Below, one piece after another: positions 1-12,252 of a stretch of DNA of 64,000 bases (its first letter is position 1; each line of letters begins with the position of its first letter). The stretch is from contig NC_066342.1 in the NCBI RefSeq assembly GCF_022539315.1, forward strand, positions 14,629,402 through 14,693,401, written 5' to 3'. The notes beneath the pieces were generated by a model, which was given only the letters and a program-made list of their open reading frames with translations, did no database searches and was not told the DNA's origin. Both the position numbers and the translations under genes were made by a program. Source of the DNA: Serinus canaria (Eukaryota > Chordata > Aves > Passeriformes > Fringillidae).

Positions 1-602
1 TTTTCAAGACTTATGCTTCTACTAGACTTAATGTAAAATTTTCCTTTTTCAGTCTTTGGTCCTTAAAACTTTGCTATTTCATCACTTCTACAGTCAAGAG
101 AAACCTGAGGGGGGAACAAACTCCACACCCAAACAACAAACCAAGAATCCACAACACTAATGCAAAATGCACTGCAAAGCTGCACAAGCCAGATAGGGTA
201 GATTTCACTATTCCTGTAAGATGTAAAAAGTGTAACGAACAGTATTTCAGGCTCAGGATTCTAGGCAGAAACATCCTCACAACACAGCAAAACACGGTCA
301 GAGCCAGCAGGTCACCACGAGCGTGCAGTCGGCTCCATCAGGAACACTCCTCTCACCAGCTCCGGCTTTTGGCGTGAATCCTAGCGCCTGATTAGTTTAG
401 AAAGCCCCTGCTCACCCCTGCTTTGCTGCAGGGGCGACGGCTACCCCGCGCCACATCATCAACTCTGCCTGGCGAGCAGAGGACCTCCCACCCCCGGCTC
501 CGGCCTTCTCGGTGGGATATGCTGAGAATAAGAGCTAGGTGCTGGCAGCGGCCCAGCATGGAGTAATCTGGAAAGGCAGCAGATACCAAAGCAGCCACAA
601 AG

Positions 603-711
603 GAGCCAGAGCTTGGGGAAAAAAAAAAAACAAACAAACAAACAAAAAAAAAAAAAAAAAAAAAAAAAAAACCAAAAAAAAAAAAAAAAACAAAAAAAAA
701 CCCCAAAAAAA
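603..711 (+). repeat. A-rich simple repeat in TNPO1 intron
   Basis: A run of about 100 nearly pure A broken by single C residues (A-n/CAAA). It generates long poly-Lys and poly-Phe open frames on the two strands that are not genes. It sits downstream of TNPO1 exon 2 on that gene's strand and could be the tail of an inserted retro-sequence, though no body is recognisable beside it. Confidence 0.85.
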
Positions 712-1030
712 CAACAAACCCGAACCTTTGCTCGGGGCTTGCAACAGGTGCCCGGGCTCTCGGCGGGAGAAGGCGGCCCTGCGGCCCCATAGGCCGCCTT
801 AGTGGTTCAAATGCCGCGCCACGGCCACCCGCTCAAGCGGAGGCTCAGCCAAGTGTTTGCTGTGGCGGCGCCCCGGAAAGGCCCGGCCGCCACCTGCCTA
901 CCACAGCACTGGCCTGTGGCCGCGCTGCCCCCTACCCAAAGTCCCCAGCCTCCCTAGCGGTCGCCCGGACGGCCGCAGTCCCGCTCTGCCTGTTCCGCCC
1001 GCCCGCGGTGTAGGCCTCGACCAAGGATAC

Positions 1031-1144
1031 TTGTTGAACGGCTCTCTGCGTGGTGGTGTCCGGAGACTGCGATTCCTTGAGCAGCTGCAGGATCTGTAGA
1101 AGACCCTGTTCATCAGGCTTCCACTCATACTCCATCTTGGCTTG
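1031..1144 (-). CDS. TNPO1: TNPO1 (transportin-1) exon 2
   Basis: Transportin-1 (karyopherin beta-2) carries PY-NLS cargo such as hnRNP A1 through nuclear pores in a Ran-GTP-dependent way. This exon encodes the start of the first HEAT repeat. Read on the minus strand it opens after a T-rich tract ending in CAG at 1145-1147, and has three codons (Q-A-K) followed by the ATG at 1133-1135 that starts [11 protein letters not shown]. It ends after VQQ at a GTATCC donor at 1025-1030. The 38 codons and phase-0 boundaries match the known vertebrate exon. Compared with the human protein as I remember it, three residues differ (Q to L, I to T, T to A), which is many for so conserved a segment. The rest of the gene lies left of the window. 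A W-linked gametolog or a decaying copy is possible; the intact splice sites argue against a processed copy. Confidence 0.88.
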
Positions 1145-1198
1145 CTGAAAAAAACATCAAACAAGAGGCCGCGATTAGCGGAGCGGCAGGCCCCGGGA

Positions 1199-1292
1199 AG
1201 AAGGGAGGGAGGGATGGGGGAAGGAAGGGAGAGAGGGAGGGAGGAAAGAAGGTAGGGGGAAGCAAGCAAGCACGCTAGCTAGCTGGCTGGCT
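1199..1292 (+). repeat. GGGA/GGAA purine-rich repeat
   Basis: An almost pure purine tract of GGGA and GGAA units, followed by short AAGC, GCTA and GGCT tandem units. It lies in the presumed first intron of TNPO1 within the CpG island. Such tracts are slippage-prone and may form triplex or G-quadruplex structures; no function is shown here. Confidence 0.75.
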
Positions 1293-1760
1293 GCATGATG
1301 CCCGGCCTGCTCTCACCCGAGCCTGACCCCACAGGACAGCACTAACCTGCTCCAGTACACGGACTGAGTCACGGCAAATTTGCAATCTGGCTCTAAGAGC
1401 CGCCTTGCGTCCTCCTGGGTCCTAGCGCCGCGCACGCCGCGCACGCCCCGCCCGCCAGCGCCGCCGTCAGCCTTTCCCCTGTGCGTTCCTCACCGTCAGG
1501 AGGCTGGGGGCGACAAAAGGCGAGCCCCTCAATTCCGGGCGGGGGGAAACGGGGCATCTCATCCACAGCCCTTCCCCACCACCACCCGAAACCAGAGAGA
1601 ACGCTCCAGAAGCCCCGACAGGCAAAGGGTGAAGCAGAGCCTTCGCCCGGCCTCCTCGGGACAGCTGCGGCCACGCACTCGCAATACCTGTCAGCGACCA
1701 AGGAGGCTGCAGCCCACGACGAAGTGGGGATGCGAATGCAGACCGAAGGGTTAAGACCGT

Positions 1761-3330
1761 GATACCTGCTTTGCTGTCTGCTTTACTTCTACATGATTTA
1801 GTTTAATGATGGATAGATTTCATAAATTCTCAATGTCACGTGTAAAGAGGGATTAAGACCAACTACACAAGAAGGGGGGAAAGGAAATACTTTGAATACC
1901 GAGTGTATCTTATCCTTAGCGTCAAAATATATCAGAGGAAATTTCAGGTCAAAATTAGCAATTTTTGTGTATATAGAATAGAATAGTTCAGTTGGAAGGG
2001 ACCTACAATGTTTTTTTTTCCTAAAACTTCACAGAAAGTGTTGACAAGTATTGGAACAGGCTGCCCAGGGAAGTGGTAGAATCACCATCCCTGGAGGGAT
2101 TTAAAATACATTTAAAATACATTTGTGTTATGTACATATTATATATATATATCTCATATATATGCTACTGGGCAAAATAAGAACATACACTGATTAAAGC
2201 TGGTCTAAAATATGAAAATCAAAACCAGTAATTACTTATACTTTTACAATCTTATTTTTAGTCATTGTGTTTGTAATCATCCTGCTAACATTCCCCTTTC
2301 AGTGAAAACTTTCTGCTTGCTCTCCTGCGGCACAGTACTCAATATGAGTGTCACACACATGCTGCACATCACAGCCTTAACAATTGTTCAGAGGCACCAA
2401 GGACAGGAAACATTAGTGTTTCCTAAGTGTGGCCCAGGTAATGTTGTGTGGTTCCTAATTTCACCTCACCAATGCTTTCAATTAAATCCATATTTAAGTT
2501 ACAGTCAGCTGTCCAGTCTCATGCACTAAGAAGTGTCCCGGAGACAAGTATCTCTAGGTGCTAAGAAGTCTCCTGGGTGAGTAAAGGCTTACTAGTTAGT
2601 AAGAAAGGATGGGCACAAAGGTTTATATGAAATGTTTGTGAGCAGTCCCTCTAGTACAGAAAAGTGTCAAGCAAAGAATCTAGGTTAGCCAGACTCAGGG
2701 CATTAAAATCTATGCTTGTGTCTCACAACCATATGAGCAGGAGAGTTCTCCGTAGTGATGCTTGCACAGATGGAACAGATGTAAGGTGAGGTCCAGCAAA
2801 ACAAGGAAGTGCTTGTTTTGGGTCTCATTACCTTGACTGCTGCCTTGCCAGGCAGGCTGTAGAAATTCAATGATCTTTGACTTTTGGACCATTATCAAAT
2901 TTGGTTGAAATTGATTAGAGCTTCAAAAGTTACTATTCAGAAATTATGACACAATAATTACATCTGTCAAATTTTATCAGGAAACCAAGTGCACTTGAGA
3001 AAAAGAAGATTAAATATGGAAAACAAGAACCAGAAAGGAAGGTTGAGAGACAGAACAGGAAAAAGCAGGAAGAGATGCAGGCCATGGATCCATACCTAAG
3101 AAAAACTGACATAGGTTTTCTTTCCATTTACATGACCAGACTTAAATCTTAATAAGATCTTTCTGCAGTGTAAGAGAAAAAAGCCTGCAAATCAGAGTAT
3201 GAATGTGAGCCTCTACTATTAGTGGGGACATCAAAAAGCTTTAGACAATCATCCTCCAGGGTAGGTTCCTCCCTAGGCTACATACAGGATCCTTTAACAC
3301 TGGGAGCTACTCAACATACATAGAAATCAA
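1761..3330. other. Gene-free stretch with CR1 scraps
   Basis: AT-rich DNA upstream of TNPO1 without a supported gene. It holds two short pieces of CR1 3' end (about 1974-2015, minus sense, and 2046-2112, plus sense) and a TA repeat at about 2138-2163. The 105-codon open frame at 2212-2529 has no recognisable domain and looks random. Confidence 0.6.
1974..2112. mobile_element. CR1 3'-end scraps in opposite orientation
   Basis: Bases 1974-2015 resemble the reverse complement of a CR1 3' terminus (GTTGGAAGGGACC core). Bases 2046-2112 match the forward CR1 segment that encodes the last part of the ORF2 protein (GGAACAGGCTGCCCAGG). Two short pieces facing each other suggest two insertions, or one insertion followed by an inversion. 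Confidence 0.6.
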
Positions 3331-3332
3331 AC

Positions 3333-3750
3333 CTGTCCTGGTTCTGGCCAAGATCAGCAGGAGGGGATGTGGCCAAGACATTGTGTTATTCATTACCACG
3401 TTACATCATTGCTAGAGGTAGGCAAAAGGGACTCACCTTCTGAGAAGGGCGTCCCTTTCAAATAGAACAAAGCATGGTGGGGTGGGGAACCAGTCAGCCA
3501 TTGTTCATTGTCTCAGGGTCTATGGTGAACATTTTTGCATGTGAATCATTCCCTTTTTGCATACTTTAATTATTAACATTGTTGCTGTTACTTTTCAGTT
3601 TTTTATCTCATTGCTTTTTCTGGTTAATTGTTCATATCTCAACCTGTGACCTTTGACTTCTGTGCCTCTAATTCTCCTCTCCGGTCACCTGCAGGGGTAA
3701 GGAGGGGAAGAGGGGAAGAGGAAGCCAGCAGCAGTGTGGTTTGGAAAGTC
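3333..3750 (+). mobile_element. ERVL-type LTR fragment
   Basis: The start (TGTCCTGGTTCTGGCC) matches the common opening of avian ERVL LTRs as I remember them. The later TTATCTCAACCTGTGA stretch parallels the end region of the clearer ERVL LTR at 5167-5750. Much of the middle is too diverged to align by eye. It could be the 5' LTR of the ERVL remnant at 4056-5750, with the rest of that element deleted. Confidence 0.45.
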
Positions 3751-3837
3751 TCGGTGTGAGAACTTAATTGGGGAGTACCATTCCTAAGCCATGACAGCCT
3801 TATTTGGGGCCCAATGTGCAGCACAAAGGGTTGAGAC

Positions 3838-4018
3838 AGATTGGGCATTGGAATGGGCTGCCCAGGGAGGTGGCAGTCACCGTCCCTGGAGATGTTTAAG
3901 AAAAGACTGGATATGGCACTTAGTCCCATGGTCTAGTTGACAAGGTGGTGTTGGGTCATAGGTTGGACCCAATGATCTCCAAGGTCTTTTCAAACTTATT
4001 GATTTGTGATTCTGTAAA
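3838..4018 (+). mobile_element. CR1 3' end
   Basis: A typical CR1 tail: GGCTGCCCAGGGAGG, a run for the ORF2 C-terminus, then GGTTGGACCCAATGATCT, then the 8-bp terminal repeat related to GATTCTGT. Only the last ~180 bp is present, the usual result of 5' truncation at LINE insertion. It separates the ERVL LTR fragment on the left from the ERVL integrase on the right. Confidence 0.85.
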
Positions 4019-4055
4019 TTCTCCTTGGAATAGAGGGTGATGGCTGGGTTTCTGA

Positions 4056-4730
4056 TATAGTGAGGCCTGGCAAATTGACTACATTGGACCACTGCCACGA
4101 ACACTCCAAGGCAAAAGCTATAAACCATGGTAGAGGCAACAACTGCCTGGCTGGAAACACACCCTGTAAACCATGCCACTGCTCAAAACACTATCTTAGG
4201 CCTTGAGAAATATATTTTGTGGTGACATGGTACCCCAGAGAGAATTGAATCAGACAATGGGACTAATTTTCAAAATAACCTTATAAACTCTTGGGCAAAG
4301 AAACATGGTATTGAGTGGATATATCCCATCCCTTATCACCCACAAGCCTCTGGAAAGATTGAGAGGTATAATGGATTGTTGAAGACTGTTAAGAGCATTA
4401 AGTAATGGGGCGTGGAAGCACTGGGATACAAATTTAGCAGAAGCCACTTGGCTGGTCAACACTAGGGGATCTGCTAACTGCCCTGGTCCTACCCACACAA
4501 AACCCCTACACACTGGGAGAAGATAAGGTCCCCATACTATGCATATGGAAGTGGCTGGGGAAGTTGGTGTGGATTTCTACTCCCATGACAAATGGCAAAC
4601 CCATTTGTGGGATTGTCTTTGCCCAAGGACCAGGGAGTAATTTGCTGGGTAATGCAGAAGGATGGGGAGACCCGGTGTGTGCCTCAAGGCAATTTAACCT
4701 TGGGGAAAAAATAATCTGTGTGAGTTTTAT
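4056..4730 (+). pseudogene. ERVL integrase remnant
   Basis: Forward translation with frameshifts gives the ERVL (class III, spuma-like) integrase core. The pieces seen include IDYIGPLP (first catalytic Asp region), TPERIESDNGTNF (second Asp) and HPQASGKIERYNG (Glu), spaced as in the D,D-35-E core, then the C-terminal region rich in G-P-G-S. Stops and shifts (for example at about 4235 and 4403) rule out a working protein. Gag, protease and RT are absent upstream. The next ~430 bp contain no env-like sequence, as expected for ERVL, and lead into the LTR. Confidence 0.85.
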
Positions 4731-5166
4731 GCTGAAGGAAGTAAAGTAGCAGGGATCACATGAACTGATGAAGAATGAATTTTGTGAGGAGCAAGGAGAA
4801 CGTGATAACAACCCAAACCGGGCTAGTGCCAGTGCCCAATGATCAATTATGGTGCTTCTCCTGTCCTGACCACCCATCCTGATGGACTGGAGCCCAAGTC
4901 ATGGATCTGGAGGGGTGGAAGAAGCCCATGAAAAAGGAAAATAATATCTATCTGTGAAAGGACAGGGGATAGTAGTTAATGAAAATGTACAAACCTCTAT
5001 GTTGGATACAGAGATGGTTTAAGGATGTAGCTTAAGTTGTATGTGTAGGTAAGAAGGGATTCCACTAATGAGAAATAAATATAAAGGATCAGCTAGACGA
5101 CAAATGTATATATATAAAATTATGTGAGTTCTGAGTATGATGCAAATGCTATGGAATGGTAGAGAT

Positions 5167-5750
5167 TGTATTGGGTCCTGCTGAGCTGGAGTTCACTTCC
5201 CCCTAGCAGCCCTCACAGGGCTGTGCTTTGCATTAAGAGCTGTAAAGGTGTTGATAACACACCAGTGTTTTGGCTACTGCTGAGCAGCACTGGCACAGCA
5301 TCAGCACTGTCTCTCAGCACTCCGTCCTCATCAAGGGGCTGGGGGTAGGCAAAATCCTGGGTGGGGATACAACTAGATCAGCTGACCCAAACTGACCAAA
5401 GGGTATTCCATACCATCTGATGTCAGCTCAGATATAAAAGCTAAGGGAGAGAGGAGGAACTGGGGGGGTATTCGTTATTCTACATCATTTACATTCCAGA
5501 GCAACCACTACACATACTGAAGCCCTGTTTCCTGGGAAGTGTCTGAATATTGCTCGCTAATGGGAAATAGAGAATAAACCTTTTTTTCCCTTTGCTTATG
5601 CGTGCGCAAATTTTCACTTCTTTTGCTTTAGTAAACTGCCTTATCTCGACCTACAAGTTGTTTTCTATCTTATTTTCTCTCCCCTGTCCCACTGGGAGTA
5701 ATAGAGCAGCTTGGTGGGCACCTGGCTTCCAGCCAAGGTCAACCCACTAA
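5167..5750 (+). mobile_element. ERVL 3' LTR
   Basis: The LTR follows directly after the ERVL 3' region. It has the family hallmark GTTGATAACACACCAGTGTTTTGGCTACTGCTGAGCAG (described here by its start at about 5251), the block around the TATA site (GATATAAAAGC, about 5432) and the closing AACCCACTA, a decayed version of the usual AACCACGACA end. A second copy in reverse lies at 41464-41985. Boundaries are good to about 5 bp. Confidence 0.8.
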
Positions 5751-5759
5751 ACTACTAAA

Positions 5760-8075
5760 GGCCACATCTTCAAGGGGAGCCTAGTGATGAAGTCTTCTTG
5801 CTCCAGCTACAGGAGGCATTGCACTTGCAGGCTCTTGTCCTACTGAGAGACTTCACCCTGACATCTGCTGGGAAATGAGCAAGGAGAGCTGTAGGCAATC
5901 CAAGAGACTCCTGGAATGTATGGAGGATAACTTCTTGAACCAAGTAATAGACAGCCCTACCAGAGGGGATCTGGTACTGGATCTGATGGTCACCAATGTA
6001 AGCAAACTAATTGGGGATGTCATGACTGGAGGCAGCCTGGGCTGCAGTGATCATGCACTGGTGGAGTTCATAGTCCTGAGGGACAAGGGTCACATAAGGA
6101 GGAAAGTTAGGCCCCTAAACTTTAGGAAAGCAAATTTCCAGCTCTTCAAGGAGAAAGTCACTAGGATCCCCTGGGAGACTGCCCTCAGAGACAAGGGAGT
6201 GGAACAGGGCTAGCAGATTTTTAAGGACATCTTCCATGGAGTAAAAAACCTAGTGAACCCCAGGGACAAGAAATCAGGCAAGGAAAGCAAGATGCCAGCA
6301 TGCCTGAGTTAACCTGGTAGTCAAACTAAAGAGCAAGAAGTAAATGCACAGGCAGTGGAAGAAGAGACAGGTACAATAAGAAGAGTCTAGGGATGTGGTC
6401 CAGTTGTGAAGGGATGTAGTGAGGAAGGCCAAGGCAAACCTGGAGCTGAACTTGGAAAGGGACAAGGCCAGCAAACTGATAACTACAGACAAGAAGGCTG
6501 ATGTACTCAACAACTTTTGCCTCAGTCTTCAATGGCAACCTCTCTTCCTACAACTCTCGAGTGCATGGACAGAAAAGTGGAAACTGGGGAAGCAAAGTCC
6601 CTCCAACTGTAAGTGAAGATCAGGTTCATGTCCACCTGAGGAACTATAACATACATGTCTATGGGATCCAATGAGATGCATCCCAGAGTTCTGATGGAAT
6701 TGGCTAATGTAGTTGCCAAGCCACTCTCCATGAAAAGTCATGGCTTCCCCTCTGTGCCTGAGAAGATCCTGGAACAGATCCTCCTAGAAGCTCTGCTAAG
6801 GCATATGGAGGACAGGGAGGTGACTCGGGACAGCCAGCACAGCTTCACCGAGATCAAAACCTCCCTCACCAACCTGTGGCCTTCTACAACGGAGTGACTA
6901 CATCAGTGGACAAGGAAAGGGCTACGGATGTTATTTATCCGGACATCTGTTAAACCTTTGACACGGTCCCCCACAACATCCTTCTCGCTAAATTGGAGAG
7001 AGACATGGATTTGATGGATGGACTGTTTGGTGGATGAGGAATTTGTTAGACAGTCACATCCAGAGGGTAGTGATCAATGGCTCAGAGTCCCAATGGACAT
7101 TGTTAACAAGTGGTGTCCCTCAGGGGTCCATATTGGGACCAATGCTATTCAACGTCTTCATCAATGACAGACAGTGGGATTGAGTGCATCCTCAGCAAGT
7201 CTGCAGATGACACCAAGCTGAGTGGTGCAATTGACACACCTGAAGGACAGGATGCCATCCAGAGGGACCTAGACAAGCTTGAGAAGTGGGCCCATGGGAA
7301 CCTCATCAGGTTCAACAAGGCCAAGTGCAAGGTACTGCACCTGGGTTGGGGCAACCCTCAGTATCAGTACAGGCAGAGTGATGAACGGATTGAGAGCAAC
7401 ACTGAGGAAAATGACTTGGAGGTGCTGGTGGATGAGAGGCTGGACATGAACTGGCAATATGCACTGGCGGCCCAGAAAGGCAATCGTATCCTGGGCTGCA
7501 TTCAAAAGTGTGACCAGCCAGTTGAGGGAGGGGATTTTGCCCCTCTGATCTTGAGACCCCTCCTGGAATATTGCATCCAGCTCTGGGGCCCCCAACACAG
7601 GAAGGACATGGACCTGTTGGAGCAAGTCCAGATGAGCCCACCAAGTTGATTAGAGGGATAGAGCACCTCTCCTATGTGGAAAGGCTGAGGCAGTTGGGGT
7701 CATTTAGCCTGGGAAGAAAAAGCTTCATAGTGACCTTACTGCAGTCTTCAAGTACCTAAAAGGGCTACAAGAAACCGGGAAAGGACTTTTTACAAGGGTA
7801 TGGAGTGATAGGATAAGGAAGAATGGCTCCAAACTGAAAGAGGGTAGGTTTACACTGGAGATTAGTAAGAAATTCTTTACTGTGAGGGTGGTGAGGCCCT
7901 GGCACAGGTTGCCCAGAGAAGCTGTGGCTGCCCCATCCCTGGAAGTGTTTAACACCAGGATGGATTGGGCTTTGACCAACCTGGTCTAGTGAAAGTTGTC
8001 CTTGCCCATGTGGGGGAGGTTGGAGCTAGAAGATCTTTATAGTCCCTTCCAACCCAAACCTTTCTTTGATTCCAT
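5760..8075 (+). mobile_element. CR1 LINE with decayed ORF2
   Basis: CR1 is a non-LTR retrotransposon whose ORF2 encodes an AP-type endonuclease and a reverse transcriptase. Visible in order are the endonuclease C-terminus (FLNQVIDSPTRG... and GCSDHALVEF, 5920-6080), the linker (6100-6500), RT fingers and palm (HPRVLMELA at 6680; the LTNL region at 6860; FDTVPHN at 6957; [11 protein letters not shown] at 7110-7140 after a shift; ADDTKLSGA at 7205) and the thumb/C-terminus ([11 protein letters not shown] at 7564; HLSYVERLRQLG at 7666). It ends in the usual CR1 tail. Stops at about 6211 and several shifts disable it. The piece between the priming region and RT motif B is shortened. It is 5'-truncated and abuts the ERVL LTR. 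Confidence 0.92.
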
Positions 8076-10149
8076 ACATTTACACTGTCTGGTTAAAAAA
8101 ACAAAAGTAGTACATGAGAGTATAATTCTTACTGTGTTCTTAGTTTTTACTTTCTTCACTCATTTCTACAAATGTTTTTTTGAAAAAGCAGTCTTACAAC
8201 TACATCTATAATACCAGATTTGAAGCACTATTGAATGAGCATAAAGGAACGCACAAAGTAAAGCTATGTTACTTTTTCTACACAGAGAGATTGCTGTTGT
8301 GTAGATGAGCAATCAGGTAAAATTTCTTGGTGACTTATGCAGCCTGAAATACACATTACAAGAATTACCAGTCCCCATAGCAATTATTTTATCTCATTTT
8401 ATGTCAAATGCAGCATTTTATGTGATGCCTAAAGATTTTTTCCTTTATATCTGTAGCTTTACAGATTTTAACATATAGCTGTAAAATTTCTAACTCTTTG
8501 TCACTTTAGCATAGTAGCTGCCCTTTCCCACATATTATGCTAGCTTATTGGAATTCTGTTTCGTCTTGCTTTTTAGGCTAGCAAGGACACTATTTTCCAC
8601 TAGAACTTAGAAGACACAACAAGAAAGACCCTGGAATAACTCCAATGGGGAAGAACCTGGGGGGAATTTACCTAACCAACTGCTCTTCTAATTGGATAAT
8701 ATTTGCTAGATATACTAATTACCTGATCTTATAAAATTGTACTAATCTAATTCCAGGTGCAGTTTTCTCCATATTGTGTACTGGAATGCTTTCAAGTAAA
8801 GGCTTGCTTTTATATTATCATTTTAGCACTCTTTGGAAAAGTTCTGTGTTCTTTCCAGGCAACATAAGCCAAAAGAAGAAATGTTAAAAACCAAAAATTA
8901 AGTTAAAAGTAATTCTTAATTCAGTTTTGAAAATCTACATAAACCTAAGGAATTTGACACATTAAAATATAATTTAATGAAGAATTTCAATGTAATTTTT
9001 ACTTGAGTTGTAAGTTTTCAATATTCTAGGCATTTAAATACTCTAATGTAGGTTTGTGAAATATATCAGAATTGTATTCGAATCAGAGAGGATCCCTAAC
9101 TGTGACTATAGTCTAAACAGCTAGAGATGTTAAATAATTTCCTTAAGATGTGACCAATAATGCAACTAATAAAGAACAAATGTTTCAAAGTTTTTAAATG
9201 GTTGTGGTTTTTTTCCTCCCCAAAGGTAAAAGAGATATAAATAGTAGGGAAAATCTAATTTTAAGTAATTAAATTTACTTTAAATGCACAGGTAATTTAA
9301 GAACTTTAAGGATATTTTAATAAAAACCTGTTGCAAATACCTTTACCATCTCTACTAAACAAATTTGATGGCATTTCACACATCATCGTGGTGTTAAAAT
9401 AATAGTGAAACCACTACATTAAACTTAAAGCGATGAGGAGTTGAAACCACACTGACAGCTTAAATCATCTACAGAGAAGAGAACAAATTATTTCTCAGTT
9501 CTATATAACAGTTGTTATGTATTATCATGATTCAGAATCTGAGCTTTTTTTCCCTGCTAATGATTCTACAGTCTTCACCTCAAGGCTAAATTTACTGACC
9601 AGCAGCATTACAACATAATTTCTGCCCTTTCTCAGATTTTATGTAGAAATTCTCCTTTGGTGCAATGTTCACCGATGCCTTGACTCTCTCTCATAGCTCT
9701 CATTCTCCTTCTATCTGCCTCTTGTAGACCATTTATCTTTTATTTTGTAATTCAGTTGTAAGCCATATGCAAAAAAGACTGATGCTTTTTTACACTTGCC
9801 TAATGTGTTAGAGCTTTAATTCAGATGTGGAGCTTCTGGGTACTACTGCAATTTAACTATTAACTAAAAGAATATTATACCCAATTGCAAAAAGGTTTGG
9901 GCTATTTTCTGCATGACATGGCAGCAAATCTTTTTTTTTTTTTTTAGTTCTTGGGGGCTTTATTTTTCTATTTTTTATTTCTTTTAAATTATCTTCAATA
10001 ATAATTTTGAGAATTTGACAATGCACTAATTAAAAATTACACCCCTAAATTAAAAATCTCTTTTGTAAAACTTGGTCTTACCATCATAGCATACCAATAC
10101 AAATAATATCAAAGTTTTAGGAGACTCCCTTCTAAAAGGAACAGAAGGT
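8076..10149. other. AT-rich gene-free stretch
   Basis: About 2.1 kb of AT-rich sequence with no open frame of note, no recognisable transposon and no RNA gene that I can see. A T-homopolymer lies at about 9930-9945. It looks like single-copy intergenic or intronic DNA. Confidence 0.6.
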
Positions 10150-12252
10150 ACCATATGCAGATCACACCCACTCCTTAAGGATGTCCGCTGCCTCCCTGAG
10201 GCATGAAAGATGTGGAGAGCTTCCTACCCAGTACAGCCCTCAGATTATTATTCAGTATTGATTTTTCAGGTAGGCAGCAATGAGGTTGCAACAAGAAGTC
10301 TGAGGGCAATCAAGAGAGACTTCAGGGCATTGGGACGACTGGTTAAGGGATCAAAGGCACAAGTAGTGTCCTCCTCTATCCTTCCAGTCACAAGGAATGA
10401 TGAAGGAAGAATCAGGAAGAGCCAGCAACTCAATTCCTGGCACCGAGTGTGGTGTCACTGACAGAACTTTGGGGTCCTTGATCATGGGTTAGTCTATACA
10501 ACACCAGGCCTGCTGGGTTCACCTGTCTCAAAGGGAGAAAAGGATCTTTGAACAGGAGTTAGCAGGGCTCATTGAAAGAGCTTTAAACTATCTTTGAAGG
10601 AGGAAAGGGATAAAACCAAGCTTGCTACAGGTAAGCTGGCGGAAGGGGTGGGGGGGAGGCATGTGACTGAGGAGTGTGCTAGCAAGGTCCTTTGCTCTGC
10701 CATCTCAGTGGAGGTAGGGAATGGAGATCTATGTGGCAGCAAAGACACAGGGGTTATTGATTTATCAGAAACTATGGAAGTGCCTGAAAAGAATCACATG
10801 GGAATGAGGGCTTCTCCCCCTAAAAAGATGGCCAGATCAATAGCCCAGCTGAAGTGCATCTACACCAATGCATGTAGCATGGACAACAAACAGGAGGAGC
10901 AACAAACACTGCACAGCTGGAAAACACTATGATATAGCTGCCATCATGGAGACATGGTGGGATGACTTACACAACTGGAATGCTACAATGGATGGCTATA
11001 AACTCTTCAGAAGGGACAGGCAAGGCAAGAGAGGCAGCAGGGTAGCCCCTGTATGTTAGGGAGTGTTTTGACTGTCTAGAGCTTGCCAGTGGTGATGAAA
11101 GGGTCGCGTGTTTATGGGTAAGGATCAGGGGTGAAGCCAACAAGACAGATATCCTGGTGGGAGTTTGTTACAGACCACTCAACCACCATGAGGAGACAGA
11201 TGAAATATTCTATAAGCAGCTGGGAGATTCCAACTTACCACACATCTGCTGGAAATACAACACATCAAAGACAAAACAGTCCAGGAGGTTCCTGGAGTGT
11301 GCAGAACATAACTTCTTGACACAACGAGAGCCAACTAGCAAACTGCCACCTTGGACTTCCAAAGGACAGACTTTGGCCTGTTTAAGGGCCTGGTTGACAG
11401 AGTCCCTCAGGAGGAAGCCCTGAAGGGCAGAGGGGTCAAGGAAATGGTTACTGACCTGCTATGCCACTTATACTCACAAATCTATGGAGCCAGATGGGAT
11501 CCACCCAAGAGTACTGAGGGAGCTGGCAGAAGGGCTCACCAAGTCACCTGCAATAATTTACCAGCAGTCCTGATTAACCAGGGGGGTTTCAGGTGACTAG
11601 AGGTGAGTAAATATGATGCCCATCTACAAGGTTGGCCAAAAGGAGGATCTGGGGAACAACAAGCCTGTCAGCCTGACCTCAGTGCCAGGGAAGGTCATGG
11701 AGCAATCATCTTGAGTGCCATCATTCAACGCGTACAGGACAATCAGGGGATCAGTCCCATCCAGCATGGGTTTAGGAGAGGCAGGTTGTGCTTGACCAAC
11801 CTGATCTCCTTCTATGACCAGGTGATCCACTTAGTGGATGAGGGAAAGACTGGGGATGTGGTCTATCAGCTTCAGTAAAGCCTTTGACACTGTCTCCCAC
11901 AGCATCCTCCTGCACAAGCCGCAGCACATGGTTTAGATGGGAATACTGTTTGCTGGGTTAAGAACTGGCTGGATGGCCCAGCCTAGAGAGCAGTGGTGAA
12001 CAGTGCTACATCCAGCTGGGGCCAGTTGCTAGTGGGGTCCTCCAGGGCTCAGTACTGGGGCCAGTTCTGTTTAATATCTTTATCAATGATCTTGATGAGG
12101 GGATTGAGTGCACCCTCAGTAAGTTTGCAGACAACACCAAGGTGAGCTGGAAAAAGAGGTTGTAGTCAGGTAGGGGGTTGATCTGTTCTCTTAAGCAAGT
12201 GAAAGGACAAGAGGAAACAGTCTCAAGTTGTGCCAGGAGAGGTTTACACTGG
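10150..12252 (+). mobile_element. Long CR1 copy (ORF1 end to RT), split by an LTR
   Basis: This is the longest CR1 copy in the window. The C-terminal part of the ORF1 esterase-like domain (VGSNEVATRSLRAIKRDF, 10264-10320) is followed by the ORF2 start region (AQLKCIYTNACSM, 10848), the endonuclease (AIMETWWDD at 10944; GVCYRPL at 11160; LPHICWK at 11236) and RT (PDGIHPRVLRELA at 11492; [14 protein letters not shown] at 11667; [32 protein letters not shown] at 12040-12135, described by position). The segment between endonuclease and RT is largely deleted around 11340-11490. The body stops at 12252, where an LTR interrupts it, and resumes at 13787. Many stops show it is long dead. Confidence 0.92.

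Larger units (their letters stand above)
720..1760 (-). promoter_or_regulatory. TNPO1: CpG island / TNPO1 promoter and 5' end
   Basis: This stretch is GC-rich with frequent CpG, in sharp contrast to the AT-rich flanks, and it covers TNPO1 exon 2 and the DNA upstream. A consensus donor (GTGAGA on the minus strand) lies at 1311-1316, so a first exon could end at 1317. The vertebrate upstream start peptide (M-V-W-D-R) is not clearly encoded: in phase-0 frame the bases before the donor read L-W-G-Q-A-R with no ATG. Transcription would run leftward, and initiation from the ATG in exon 2, as in a known shorter human isoform, remains possible. The exact start site cannot be seen. Confidence 0.6.

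Noticed and set aside
392..802. Open frames rich in Phe or Lys over the A-rich tract
   Set aside because: They are translations of the A homopolymer on either strand, with no domain.
1296..1345. TNPO1 exon 1 coding the upstream start peptide
   Set aside because: A donor is present but no in-frame ATG and only weak similarity, so it is kept only as a possible 5' exon inside the CpG island entry.
2212..2529. 105-codon plus frame upstream of TNPO1
   Set aside because: AT-rich random composition, no domain or promoter context.
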